13,476 nt of DNA from Cudoniella acicularis (Eukaryota > Ascomycota > Leotiomycetes > Helotiales > Helotiaceae): contig JAAMPI010001516.1 in NCBI GenBank assembly GCA_013054445.1, positions 1 to 13,476 on the forward strand, written 5' to 3'. Every line of letters starts with the position of its first letter. Position 1 is the first letter of the stretch. The position numbers and the translations under genes were made by a program. The notes beneath the pieces are model-generated. The model made no database searches and was not told where the DNA came from. It saw only the letters and a program-made list of their open reading frames with translations. Positions 1-8,171 of this stretch are shown here, piece by piece.

Positions 1-529
1 GATTGGGCGAAGCAAGAGGCCTCGATGACGGCACTGGCAAGGGCTCCTTGCTGCCGCGTTGATCACACAGATGGTCCTCCAACAACGAGAGAGAGAACTT
101 CTCCCCGCGCAGCACACGTGTCGACGTCGTGTCGCTTTTTTGCTGCCCCTCTTTTCGAGCTTTCCGCCACGAGCTGATTCTAACACAATGGATGACAAAG
201 CAGTGTTGAAGGACGACATGTCAAAGCTACGAGGAAGATGACAAGCGATCGAAGTGTCAAGTCCAGGACGAAGGCGCAAGGACGAAGGGAGGAAAGAATG
301 CGGAGAGGGTTTGCGATGAATTTCAACGAGGAATGAAGCGCGGCAGACGAAACCGAAAAGCGATCCGTCCTCTAAAGATCCTCCTCTATCGACCGCAACG
401 AACACTTTTGAGGCGATTCCAAATGCCGCTGGCAGAGGAGATAAGCAGACCTCGAGGGCCGCTAAAGGAAAGAAAATGCGACCCGGAATCAAAGATGAAA
501 GGCGAATTGTGACTACTAGCGAACACTAG
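1..529 (+). other. No supported gene; interrupted open frame at left edge
   Basis: One plus-strand frame reads from about 59 to a TAG at 527-529 with only two internal stops, both TGA (239-241 and 317-319). The conceptual product is basic, Lys/Arg/Ser-rich and matches no family I recognise. About seven stops would be expected by chance over this length, so the depletion is suggestive only. It could be the remains of an exon or relic, or chance. A second frame is open from the left edge to a TGA at 175-177 and could be the end of a gene outside the window, but nothing in it is recognisable. Confidence 0.2.
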
Positions 530-2083
530 ACGTGAATTGCACATATCGACTGGATACCGCCAGGATTACCGAGCTGTGACGTGTTGGCATTTTCAAGACT
601 TAATATTGAAGGGCGCGGAAGGTTTGGAATGTCGGACGAAGCACATATCTGACAAATTCCCAGCAGCGATTTGCGTCCGTTCGATGGCAAGCAACGAAGA
701 AAAGCCCGAATCGATGCCATGATAACGGCAGGAGAGAAATTGCCATCGGTAACCAAGCGCGAAAGATGCGACACAAATACCAGACATATATTATGAATAT
801 CGGCTGAGAATCATCAGGACGTCAATCAAATTAGGCCAGCAGAAGGCAGACGCGGCACAATGTACTGGACATTTATCAGGGTTTGATGTTGGGTGGTGAG
901 GTCGATGGGCTTCGAGTGAGCAACTTCCTCCAACACATCCCTGGAAAATAATTTCTGGCTTGGACTTTTGCACGACTTCCCCTTCCAACAAGTTCGATGA
1001 CAACCGATTCTTGGCTAAGTAGCCATTCAGAGAACTGCCTCTTGAATGTTGCAGAAAGAACCTCCTGGTTTGGAGATTGCTTCATCGTACTACTATCAAG
1101 TGATCAAGTGAAGTTGCTTCGTTAGATATTTGAAAGGCATGAGGGGCATCCCCTAAGAAGTGATTCTGGAGTCGTAAAGGTTCTTTTGCTTGATTACTTG
1201 TCATCAAATCCTGTGCTCTATTTGGCTTCCATCTGTTTTTTACTCTTTCGGGTACTGGTGCTTTTGGCTGAATACATCAGTTAGCGTATGAAGCGTTGCA
1301 ACCAGAGTAGTTTCCGATTTTTGATTTTGGTGCACCTTAGCATACAAACAATTACCGCACGATCGTCGTCGTCGTCTTCCTTTTTCCTTCCTCTATTCTC
1401 AACTCTTATTGCAGCATTTTCTTGCGCTTCATGTTTCGTGTTATTTTGCTTAGTTATAATTTTACATATCTCAAGGCTTCATTGTCCAAAATCAGAACTA
1501 ACATGGCTTAACATCTCTAGGACACCTCACTGAATGGTGGGTTGTATCCAAACATTCAAATGATTGAGTTGCTCGGCAAAAAGAAAAAAAAAACCAAAAA
1601 AAATTACTAACTGCATACAGCAATTGCTAATTAGCTTCAGTCCTAGTTCTTTTCTAAACGGGTCACACTTCAATGGATTGCTGTATGGATAGGCGTACCG
1701 CATGCATATGATCCTTTGAGAAGGCAATCTGCAAACAGAATCTACATCGGTAATGGCTTAGCAGAATGAGACTCCGTATATATGATATCAGTGGCTGTAT
1801 TTCCGCGTTCTTACTATAAGATGTATAAGGCATTTGAGGGCACTTTTAGTTGCATTTCAAACCCGATAGCTGTTAGGTCTAGCAAACTTATCACATTTCG
1901 TGGGAGCCAACCTTGTGGATTCGACCTGCATCAAATATTTGCCCCTTTTCAACACCATGTGTCATTGCATATTTGAAGTGCTCTTCATAGCGATCTGACT
2001 TCGACCTCCCCGCACCTAATTGTTAGCATAAACCGAAGGACGTAGTGCAGAGTTCAGTTCTGGGTGATTTGGGAGCACTTCAT
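530..2083. other. Intergenic, no gene seen
   Basis: All open frames here are short, mutually overlapping on both strands and without recognisable motifs. From about 1080 the sequence becomes T-rich and irregular, as in fungal intergenic DNA. It contains a short TCG-type microsatellite near 1363-1376 and A-rich runs near 1582-1604. An 81-codon ATG frame at 1288-1533 is low-complexity (a serine run encoded by the microsatellite, followed by a hydrophobic stretch) and I do not accept it as a gene. Confidence 0.5.
1363..1376 (+). repeat. Short TCG microsatellite
   Basis: Four and two-thirds copies of TCG in tandem, followed directly by a pyrimidine-rich tract. It creates a serine run in one frame of a spurious open frame. 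Confidence 0.7.
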
Positions 2084-2275
2084 ATGGCACGTCGCTCTTC
2101 CAGCAGTTGGCTCAGCGTCACGTGAAAACTCCCGATCCGGTACGACTTCCCGTTTCTCTTTGTTCTGCATATCAATCGAGCAATTAAAGAAGCAATTTCG
2201 CAACACTCTCGGGACCAACCGCTCTTTCCAGAACCGCCTGACCGAGTCTCATCTTCGTTCGGCGAAATAGCCTAA
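2084..2275 (+). pseudogene. Possible short gene relic with one in-frame TGA
   Basis: Reading from the ATG at 2084 gives 63 codons to a TAA at 2273-2275, with a single internal stop, TGA at 2123-2125. After that stop the frame has a protein-like composition, with a hydrophobic stretch near the middle and a Pro-rich acidic segment towards the end. The TGA lies inside TCACGTGA, so it could be a mutated CGA or part of an intron donor (GTGAAA). No family is recognised. It may be a small exon, a relic or chance. Confidence 0.2.
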
Positions 2276-2842
2276 GTCGCTCAACGATTGAGCTCTTGCA
2301 TTCACATCCAATTAGGAGGCTTCATGCGTCGAAAGAATCAGGCAAACACGTCTCGTGGCAGAAGATTCCATCGCCTTATAGCACTTCTCAATTCCGGTGT
2401 CTGTATTCGCTAGCATTGGCCACACAATCCAGAAAGGTGGCACCCCCTTCACGCAACCAACTTCTCTCATTTGCTGGCGCCATCTCAATCTTCAGCACTC
2501 TTCCGTTATTTCCTCACCGCCGGGAGTATAATTGATGCCCAAAATTATTAGGGAGCAGCGTTTCTGTTCTGAGCTCGACGGTGACACTAGAATTGCACAC
2601 TGCTGTCATGACTGGCGCTCTCAGCCTCACTCCCTACCAAAACTACCTCCAGCTCTGCCTCGCGCATCTGACGTGTCATAAGAGCCGCCTCGCGTGAAGT
2701 ATCCGGAGGGCAAAAGGAACATCCCTCACGAATCCGAAAGGTCATGAGCAAAATGGATGAGTGACCATTTTCGATCTGCGCCTTGTCGCCTTTGCCATTC
2801 AGATGATTGTCGGCTTCATTGTCGGCTTGCGCCAAGAGAACG
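2276..2842. other. Upstream region of the 2843 gene; no supported gene
   Basis: No confident gene. The minus strand has a stop-free frame from about 2880 to 2587, but it has no ATG at its start and overlaps exon 1 of the plus-strand gene, which has stronger splice support. The last part of this stretch should contain the promoter and 5' leader of the gene at 2843. An in-frame TGA at 2804-2806 precedes that start codon, and I see no clear TATA box. Confidence 0.4.
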
Positions 2843-4225
2843 ATGTACTCGAGAAGTAAAGGTAAGGAGTCTCGACGAGACTACGATTCGGGCGGATGGA
2901 GCGACGAGGCTTGGGATGAGTCCCGAGGCCTCTATTATCGAAGCCGGCGCAAAGCCGATGGTAGGTAAATTCGATTCTGGTAACATGATAAGTGGATTCA
3001 TGATATACTAGGGGACTTCGAGTATTATTATTTACAGCCCGGGTATGATCATATACAGCCCGAGTACGATCAGGCTGAAGATTCGTCAATACCGAGGACC
3101 TCGACATCTGCAAATGACTATTCTTACTCGGCTTCCGAAGAAAGACGAGGCCGATCTAGAGAAGTACCATCGCCTCGACTTAGCTTACCAAGGAATATTT
3201 GCTGACATCGGTTCTTCCCCTAGCCTGACGACCCTGATGGGTTTCGACAAAGAGGTCACACCGTTTCACCAGGGCCCCAAGGCGTGAGCATACTTCCCTC
3301 TCCAAGCACGATGAGCGAATAGATGTTGACAATCGAAAAGACACCTCCTCCAGATCCGCCACCCCCAGAAGAGACGTCATCTCCAGATGCTCTGGCACAA
3401 TCCATCAGCGGCCTCTCCAATCTTTCCATGAGTCCACCGCCCGATCAGCCGTATAGTTCATACACTACTCAACCAAGCCAACTCCCAGAGGCACTCGCGA
3501 CTTATTCCAACTCATATAATACGACAAACATGGTGGCAGATCAAAGGGAAACAGGCCCTGGAATGTTTGAAATGGGAGTAAGCAGCTCGGTGGAGACCAA
3601 CTTTTGTGGTGGCTACGCTGATCAAAGGCAGGAACTCCGTGTTGAATTGGAAATGACAAATAGCTGCAAGCCTGTCACAGCAGTTACGGCGACATCGGAT
3701 GTTTCCTTGATCTCGGAGAAGCTTGCGGGAATATTGCAGTTAAAGGAAAAACCCTTGGAGCAAAAACCCCAACTCGAAGGTGAAGAGAAAACACTGAAAA
3801 TCAAGAAACTAGCACATGTTTATATTCGGTGTGGCGACAAGAAAATAAAAGAGCGCGTCTATATTTTCTCAAAGAGCCAAAGTTTGAAGGAACCTCTTCT
3901 GTTAAAGCGGTCGACAATGGATTATTTGGCACCTGCACCGCCATCGTCCTCATCGAAAGACTACTCTGTCCAGACTCAGCACCAGGCTCCCCTTTCTCCC
4001 ACATCAATAACACATTCAGGTTACCCCAACCAGAATTACGCACCAGGCTCCTCAATACCGAGCTACCCATCACCGCCTCCCTCGGAATCGTCTTACACCC
4101 CTGGGCTAGTCGCATCTGACGCTTACTCGTCCTATGCGTCACCTCAGGCATTTACTTCATTCGAATCTCATCAGTCATTACGGAGAAGTTCTGGGAAGGA
4201 CGAGACACGCAGACGCAAAAGATAA
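2843..4225 (+). CDS. Four-exon gene, Ser/Pro/Tyr-rich protein with DUF6590-like N-terminus
   Basis: Proposed exons are 2843-2960, 3012-3163, 3224-3283 and 3341-4225, giving 404 residues. Introns are 51, 60 and 57 nt. All begin GT, end AG and remove the in-frame stops. Intron 2 has a CTGAC branch site before CCCCTAG; intron 3 has GTGAGC and TTGAC. An ATG at 3323 lies inside intron 3, so it is probably not the start. Seen: residues 1-40 are rich in Arg, Ser, Asp and Tyr (GGWSDEAWDESRGLYYRSRR), then a Tyr/acidic stretch with QPGYDHIQPEYDQ, a proline run (PPPDPPPPEE, about 112-121), a Lys/Glu-rich middle, a Ser/Pro/Tyr/Gln-rich disordered tail and a basic end (TRRRKR) that could act as a nuclear signal. 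The N-terminus recalls fungal DUF6590 proteins, but no DUF6590 domain follows. Function unknown. The exon 1 boundary is the weakest, and the Lys-rich middle could hide another intron. Confidence 0.68.
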
Positions 4226-5091
4226 CCCCACGAGAATTGACCATAGGCGTCGCACTTCTTAAGGCGCACCAGCCTAGACAGTTCCTATTCTGGACAAATG
4301 AGTTCCATATTCGAATATCTCTAATAACGATTACCAAGGGGGTATAATTTTAAAAGTAACGAAATGTATAACACTGAATGGGCAGAAGGACGGAAAGGAA
4401 AGAAATAGTGCGGTGAGAGATGCATGGAAACCATGACTTTAAAACAACATCTCTGATTTGTCTAGTCTAATAACGGTAGTTTGCGCGGTTGTGTAAGGGG
4501 TACTCCCGGGCCGCTTTCTGTGCAACGAAATTTCTAACAAATCGGGCGAAATTGACATCATGACATGGATAGTCGAAGGATCTCAGGATGAGGCACTTGA
4601 AGTTTGAAAGATCTTCATGATACACAGGTTTTCCAAGTTGGAAGAAGAAATGAGATGAGATCTGAACTATGTCTCTTCTGTGTGAAATTGTAGATATCAG
4701 GGAATTTTCTTCTTCCGTGGGGTGGGGCCAGCGGATGTTCTGAAAATTGAGGCTCAACTCTCTGGTATTTCCCTCTGAATGCCAATCACAACACCCCGGT
4801 TGCCCACAGCCGTCCGCCACCACATGGATGTTCAGCGGTCTGGTGAGGCTTTCGGAATGGTAAGCCCGCAATCTTCGGAATGCGTCGCATTGTGCATCTT
4901 TAGGCGACGTATCAATACCACACAACCGCAATAAATAAAAGCCCTACTCTCTTCCTCTCTCTGGGCTCGACACGTATCAATTGACGGACAGCCTCGACAT
5001 GCGCCTTCTCCTCGAAATACAGCTATAGATACCGTTTGAATCACGGGAACTTGCAGGTAATCCCCCAGTTGTGCGACTTTGAGGTATCACG
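4226..5091. other. Intergenic gap between two plus-strand genes
   Basis: This gap holds the 3' flank of the upstream gene and the 5' flank of the DUF6594 gene. No tRNA, repeat or transposon end is visible. The only notable content is the minus-strand open frame listed separately (4467-4931). Confidence 0.5.
4467..4931 (-). CDS. Unrecognised minus-strand open frame without ATG
   Basis: This is a stop-free stretch of about 155 codons on the minus strand. It has no ATG anywhere in frame, so if real it is a downstream exon or a 5'-truncated gene. The amino-acid mix is protein-like and includes CGQPGCCDWH and a run of aromatic and charged residues, but I recognise no domain. An in-frame TAG lies shortly upstream on the minus strand, at about 4950. 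A splice acceptor there could join an upstream exon, but I could not find a convincing one. Chance is possible; its length is the main argument in its favour. Confidence 0.25.
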   Translation of the reverse strand: MRLCGIDTSPKDAQCDAFRRLRAYHSESLTRPLNIHVVADGCGQPGCCDWHSEGNTRELSLNFQNIRWPHPTEEENSLISTISHRRDIVQISSHFFFQLGKPVYHEDLSNFKCLILRSFDYPCHDVNFARFVRNFVAQKAAREYPLHNRANYRY

Positions 5092-6461
5092 ATGGCTAAC
5101 AGCATGCCCCTACAAGATCTTCATTCGCCAGGAAATGGGTTTCTAATCACAGATTTCTCTCCAGCGATCGAGCTATCCCTCCAACGCCCAGAATCCGTTT
5201 ACCAACCGGTGCAGACATACGACACGAACCACAGCCCCAGCCGCTTGGAGAGCGCCAGGGACCTTCCAAGTATGTGACAGCACAGTAGGACACACGAGCC
5301 AATATCTGATACTTATATCTACTTCAGATGCCAGAAGTCGAAAATCCAGACAAATCTTCGATATGTTTGCGCCCAAACGGTCTCGAATCCCAGATAATCG
5401 CGATGAAAACCTGGTGCCAATAAATTTGTACGCGGCAACCTTCCACAAAGCCATTGCTAACCCCAAACCAACTCGTACTGATGCTTGGCCCAATGGCATA
5501 GGGAAAGACATGTTAAGGGCTATCCCCAAGTTGCTGCCTACATCAACAGCACCGATGACACCGTACTATTTCGACGCTTTGGCGATCTACGTGCCAGGAC
5601 TTTACTGTATAAGGAGGTTAGATTGACTGCTCTCGAAGCCAAGCTGGCCAAATTGGATAAGGAAGACAAGGAGAAGGATGTGACTGCGTGGCGGGTTGCA
5701 TACTCAATCGATTACAACGGTGGGAAGCGGAACGAAGAGAGGAAAGCCTTGATAGAGGAGATCGACGTGATACTGAAGGAATATGGTAATAAAAAGCCCT
5801 GGTTTCTAAAGTAGTTGGCGCACTGCTTATTTACTTTTAGATGAGCTGCTGCTGCGCGACAGTCAGATTCGGAGGCTTGGCCGGCCTTCCCAAAGAGTTC
5901 ATCGAAATTTCATGGATTGGATATGGACGCAAAATTCTATCGGACCAGCCGACCGGGAATTCATCTTTCACGAGCACGACTTCGTTAGTCTGGAAAATTA
6001 TGAAGATAGTTGGCTGGACAATCTCATGCACAGATTCATGAGCTACTGTAAGAAAGGGGTATTGCGGGTAAGGGAAAATATCAACCCCCGAGCCCTGTTG
6101 AAGCCGAGAATTGACTTTATAAAAGCGTATCTTCGTCACGGATGCCGACGCCAAGAAAACTACGAACAAAAAAGTACACTATTATTCCTCCGAACGACTT
6201 AACGCGACGATCAAAATACTCATCGCAGTAACATCAGCGACGTTACTCCTCATCCCTATCTTCCTATTCCTGAGCATCAATCTGACGCCGAAAACAATGG
6301 CCGCGCTAACGCTGGCCTTTTCCTTTGTTTTTGCGACAATCATTTCGGTAACAACAACGGCAACAAGACAAGAGGTTTTCGCAGGCACTGCGGCATATTG
6401 CGCAGTTCTGGTAGTGTTTATCGGAAACCTCCAGCAAAAGCAATGGGGACCGTCACCCTAA
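5092..6461 (+). CDS. DUF6594 domain-containing membrane protein, five exons
   Basis: Exons 5092-5269, 5328-5427, 5502-5785, 5841-6067 and 6126-6461 give 374 residues. Introns are 58, 74, 55 and 58 nt. Three have clear signals (GTATGT...TTCAG; GTAATA...TTTTAG; GTAAGG...TTGAC...AAAAG). The second (GTACGC...CATAG) is the least certain, but the frame change requires one there. Residues 1-98 are a polar, variable head. The family core begins at GYP (99-101), followed by FRRFGDLRARTLLY (116-129), a Lys/Glu/Asp-rich helical region, then EYDELLLRDSQIRRL across intron 3. Three hydrophobic segments (about 294-314, 321-341, 347-363) form the C-terminal membrane module, with RQEVFAGTAAYCAVLVVF typical of the family. 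The protein ends 11 residues after the last helix. DUF6594 proteins are abundant in ascomycetes and functionally uncharacterised. The architecture predicts a membrane protein with a large soluble N-terminal part. Confidence 0.93.
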
Positions 6462-6466
6462 GACTG

Positions 6467-6497
6467 GGCCATCAGGAATCGCGACTTCCTGATGGCC
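6467..6497 (+). promoter_or_regulatory. Hairpin in the 3' flank of the DUF6594 gene
   Basis: A perfect 12-bp inverted repeat (GGCCATCAGGAA and its complement, 6467-6478 and 6486-6497) is separated by 7 nt. Two more pairs can form outside it if one G is bulged. It begins 5 nt after the stop codon, so it would lie in the mRNA 3' untranslated region. A role in mRNA stability or 3' processing is inference; it could also be a small inverted-repeat scar. Confidence 0.6.
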
Positions 6498-6890
6498 AGA
6501 TCGATTACCCTTCCAATGGATATTTATTTTCATGTTTTATTATTTCCTTTCCAAACGTCATGTTCATGCTCGTTTTAAAATCCTGCTCTCACGCTATGAT
6601 TTTGACCTCGAGTAGAGTTTTCTTGGTGTGAATCAAAGCTTGGCTTGACGCCACTTTCATTTCCCCTGGTGTGCATGAGAATATTTGGTAGAATGAACTG
6701 GGCGCCAAACGGAAAACAGGACGTGGCGTCCGAACTGTAAGATAAGAAGTCGGCAGGGAGGAAAAAGTCTTGGTATATCACATGCCACCTAATGTTTAAT
6801 ATTTCCTGTCTCAGTCGGACAAATTTGACTTTCCCCTTGTGGTCACAATATCACCGCAGTGTATTTGTTGCTTTTGACCAGCAGTTTAAG
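6498..6890. other. Intergenic, no gene seen
   Basis: Presumed 3' flank of the DUF6594 gene. T-rich tracts near 6520-6550 could serve polyadenylation. No open frame of note and no repeat is visible before the AT-rich run that starts near 6890. Confidence 0.5.
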
Positions 6891-6954
6891 TCCGTTATAT
6901 ATATTTTTGAAATTTATTTAAAACTACTTTAAAAAATATATCTTTATTTTTATA

Positions 6955-7101
6955 CGGGTTCTTGGCAACCCCGTGGGTATACCCACCTACCCGTGGGTCT
7001 ACCCGTAGATGGGTACTCGTATATGGGTATACCCGCGGGGTAGGAGTAACTCTCCTTACTCCTACCCACGGGTACCCATCGAGCAGCCTACTAATTAGTA
7101 G
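6955..7101. repeat. Cluster of short palindromic GGGTA/TACCC repeats with hairpins
   Basis: Within about 120 bp the motifs CCCGTGGGT, GGGTATACCC, TACCCGTAGATGGGTA and similar recur in both orientations, so the stretch can fold into several alternative hairpins. The best is a perfect 12-bp inverted repeat with a 6-nt loop (7038-7049 and 7056-7067), extendable to about 18 bp with one mismatch and one bulge. A separate 14-bp perfect palindrome (CTACTAATTAGTAG) sits at 7088-7101. An AT-rich run precedes the cluster (6890-6955). Such palindrome-rich patches are often remnants or subterminal regions of DNA transposons, but no transposase or clear terminal repeat is visible here. Confidence 0.75.
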
Positions 7102-7120
7102 AATTGAAATGGCTACCTGG

Positions 7121-7426
7121 TCACATGCGAAACGTTGGTTTAGAGTGACCATTCGCAATTAGACCTGCATAGATCAGCATTTCCGCCGCCTCACTCCTTC
7201 CAGGCGCACCTTGGGATTTCAATAAGCCATTCAATTCCAGGTCTCTAAAGTTTTCAAACAGCAGAGCATGGATGTTTAAAGGACATCTGCTTCAAAGATT
7301 TGATCAACCTTGTCTCTCATCCGCTAGCTCAGATCGCTGCAGCGCTTGCACTACCTTTCCTGTCAGGACTTCCTCATCCGTCGTAAGTATATCTATAGAA
7401 ATTGAGAGTCGACCTGAATCAATAAT
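7121..7426 (-). pseudogene. Possible minus-strand gene relic, two in-frame TGA
   Basis: On the minus strand one frame runs from just below a TAG at 7427-7429 to a TGA at 7121-7123. It is interrupted only by two TGA codons 12 bp apart (7304-7306 and 7292-7294). Both flanking stretches look like protein, for example DEEVLTGKVVQALQRSELAD before the stops and EAAEMLIYAGLIANGHSKP after them; the latter faintly recalls helical repeat proteins. No ATG is present at its 5' end. CGA-to-TGA changes could explain both stops. The palindromic repeat cluster lies just beyond its 3' end. No family assignment is possible, and chance is not excluded. Confidence 0.3.
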
Positions 7427-7442
7427 CTAATCCACTCCTTAG
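7383..7442 (+). other. Candidate 5' leader intron of the Cys-rich gene
   Basis: A strong donor (GTAAGTAT) and a CCTTAG acceptor enclose 60 nt, with CTAAT as a possible branch site 12 nt before the acceptor. If used, it would lie in the untranslated leader of the gene starting at 7554, because no ATG precedes it usefully. A second possible acceptor (TTCCAG) ends at 7527. Confidence 0.35.
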
Positions 7443-7553
7443 GGTGAACGCTCACCTTCGCATCCTAAGTGGACCGATATTATCTTTCAAACTCGCTAAA
7501 TTCATGCTCCTATAATTCTCGTTCCAGATTTGGGAGAGAACCTCCTCCGAACC

Positions 7554-7760
7554 ATGTGCGAGCAGTTAATGACTAGGACAAAGATGCGCTGCGGCCACTT
7601 GATTGAGCGTGAAGGGGTCAAAAAACCATGCGTTGAGAACTGCGGCCAGTATAAAGCCAATTGGAGCATGGGTACTACAACCAAGAAAGAGCCGTGCGAT
7701 GATTGCATCGCCAATGGTGTATGGGTCAAGGACGAGAATGGCAAGTGGTCTAAGGTTTAA
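7554..7760 (+). CDS. Small Cys-rich protein, possible zinc binder
   Basis: A 68-residue protein starts at an ATG in good context (ACCATG) and ends at TAA 7758-7760. Cysteines are at residues 2, 13, 26, 30, 48 and 51, with His at 15. The arrangement is C-x-H (13-15), C-x3-C (26-30) and C-x2-C (48-51), resembling a small zinc-binding fold. It has no signal peptide, so it is probably not a secreted effector, and it is Lys-rich at the end (KDENGKWSK). The frame stays open for eight codons upstream of the ATG, to a possible splice acceptor at 7527, so an N-terminal extension from an upstream exon is possible. No named family is recognised. It lies between the DUF6594 gene and the kinase-like gene, all on the same strand. 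Confidence 0.6.
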   Translation: MCEQLMTRTKMRCGHLIEREGVKKPCVENCGQYKANWSMGTTTKKEPCDDCIANGVWVKDENGKWSKV

Positions 7761-8171
7761 TTCGGTGTTCGAGTAACGGAAGATGCTGGTTGGAGTAGTT
7801 GAAAGGGGAGCTCTTTGATCAGTAGAGTTTTAGGGATCTGTTTCTCGAATTGTAATTGGATAATTATCATTTTCTGCAAATCATGTGATTTCGAAGTCCG
7901 TGCAGTCTTGTTGGAATTGAATCCTAAAATCTGTCAGATTACGGCCTTAATCCTGCGGCCCTATAGTGTTCTAATAATTACAGTATTTTGAACCCTCTGA
8001 TTGCTTCGTTGGCTAATCAGTTTGACGTCTACTCTTATCAAGCCAATCACATCGCGCCATTCAAACCTTATTTCAACAATTCTGTGCGGTTTGGCAGCAC
8101 CACAGAGACAGCACTATCCACAGCTCTCCTATCCTATGCGCCTTTTCAGTCCGAGAAACAGTAACTTTACG
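7761..8171. other. Promoter-bearing gap before the kinase-like gene
   Basis: No gene. It serves as the 3' flank of the Cys-rich gene and 5' flank of the kinase-like gene. AT-rich tracts near 7850-7870 and 7970-7985 are present without a clear TATA consensus. An in-frame ATG at 8136 could add 12 residues to the kinase but has a poorer context than the ATG at 8172. Confidence 0.5.

Noticed and set aside
1288..1533. 81-codon ATG open frame with serine run and hydrophobic stretch
   Set aside because: It is driven by a TCG microsatellite and T-rich DNA. Its composition is low-complexity, it lies in apparent intergenic sequence, and no domain is visible.
2587..2880. Stop-free minus-strand frame with acidic, protein-like composition
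   Set aside because: It has no ATG at its start and overlaps exon 1 of the better supported plus-strand gene. I found no splice partner.
3323..4225. Single-exon 300-residue gene starting at ATG 3323
   Set aside because: The same frame continues upstream through three plausible short introns with branch sites, and this ATG falls in the last intron. It remains an alternative start if intron 3 is retained or if its acceptor at 3322 is used.
6962..7162. Open frames across the GGGTA/TACCC patch on both strands
   Set aside because: They are translations of a palindromic repeat, giving Tyr/Thr/Pro/Gly-rich repetitive products, and are not genes.
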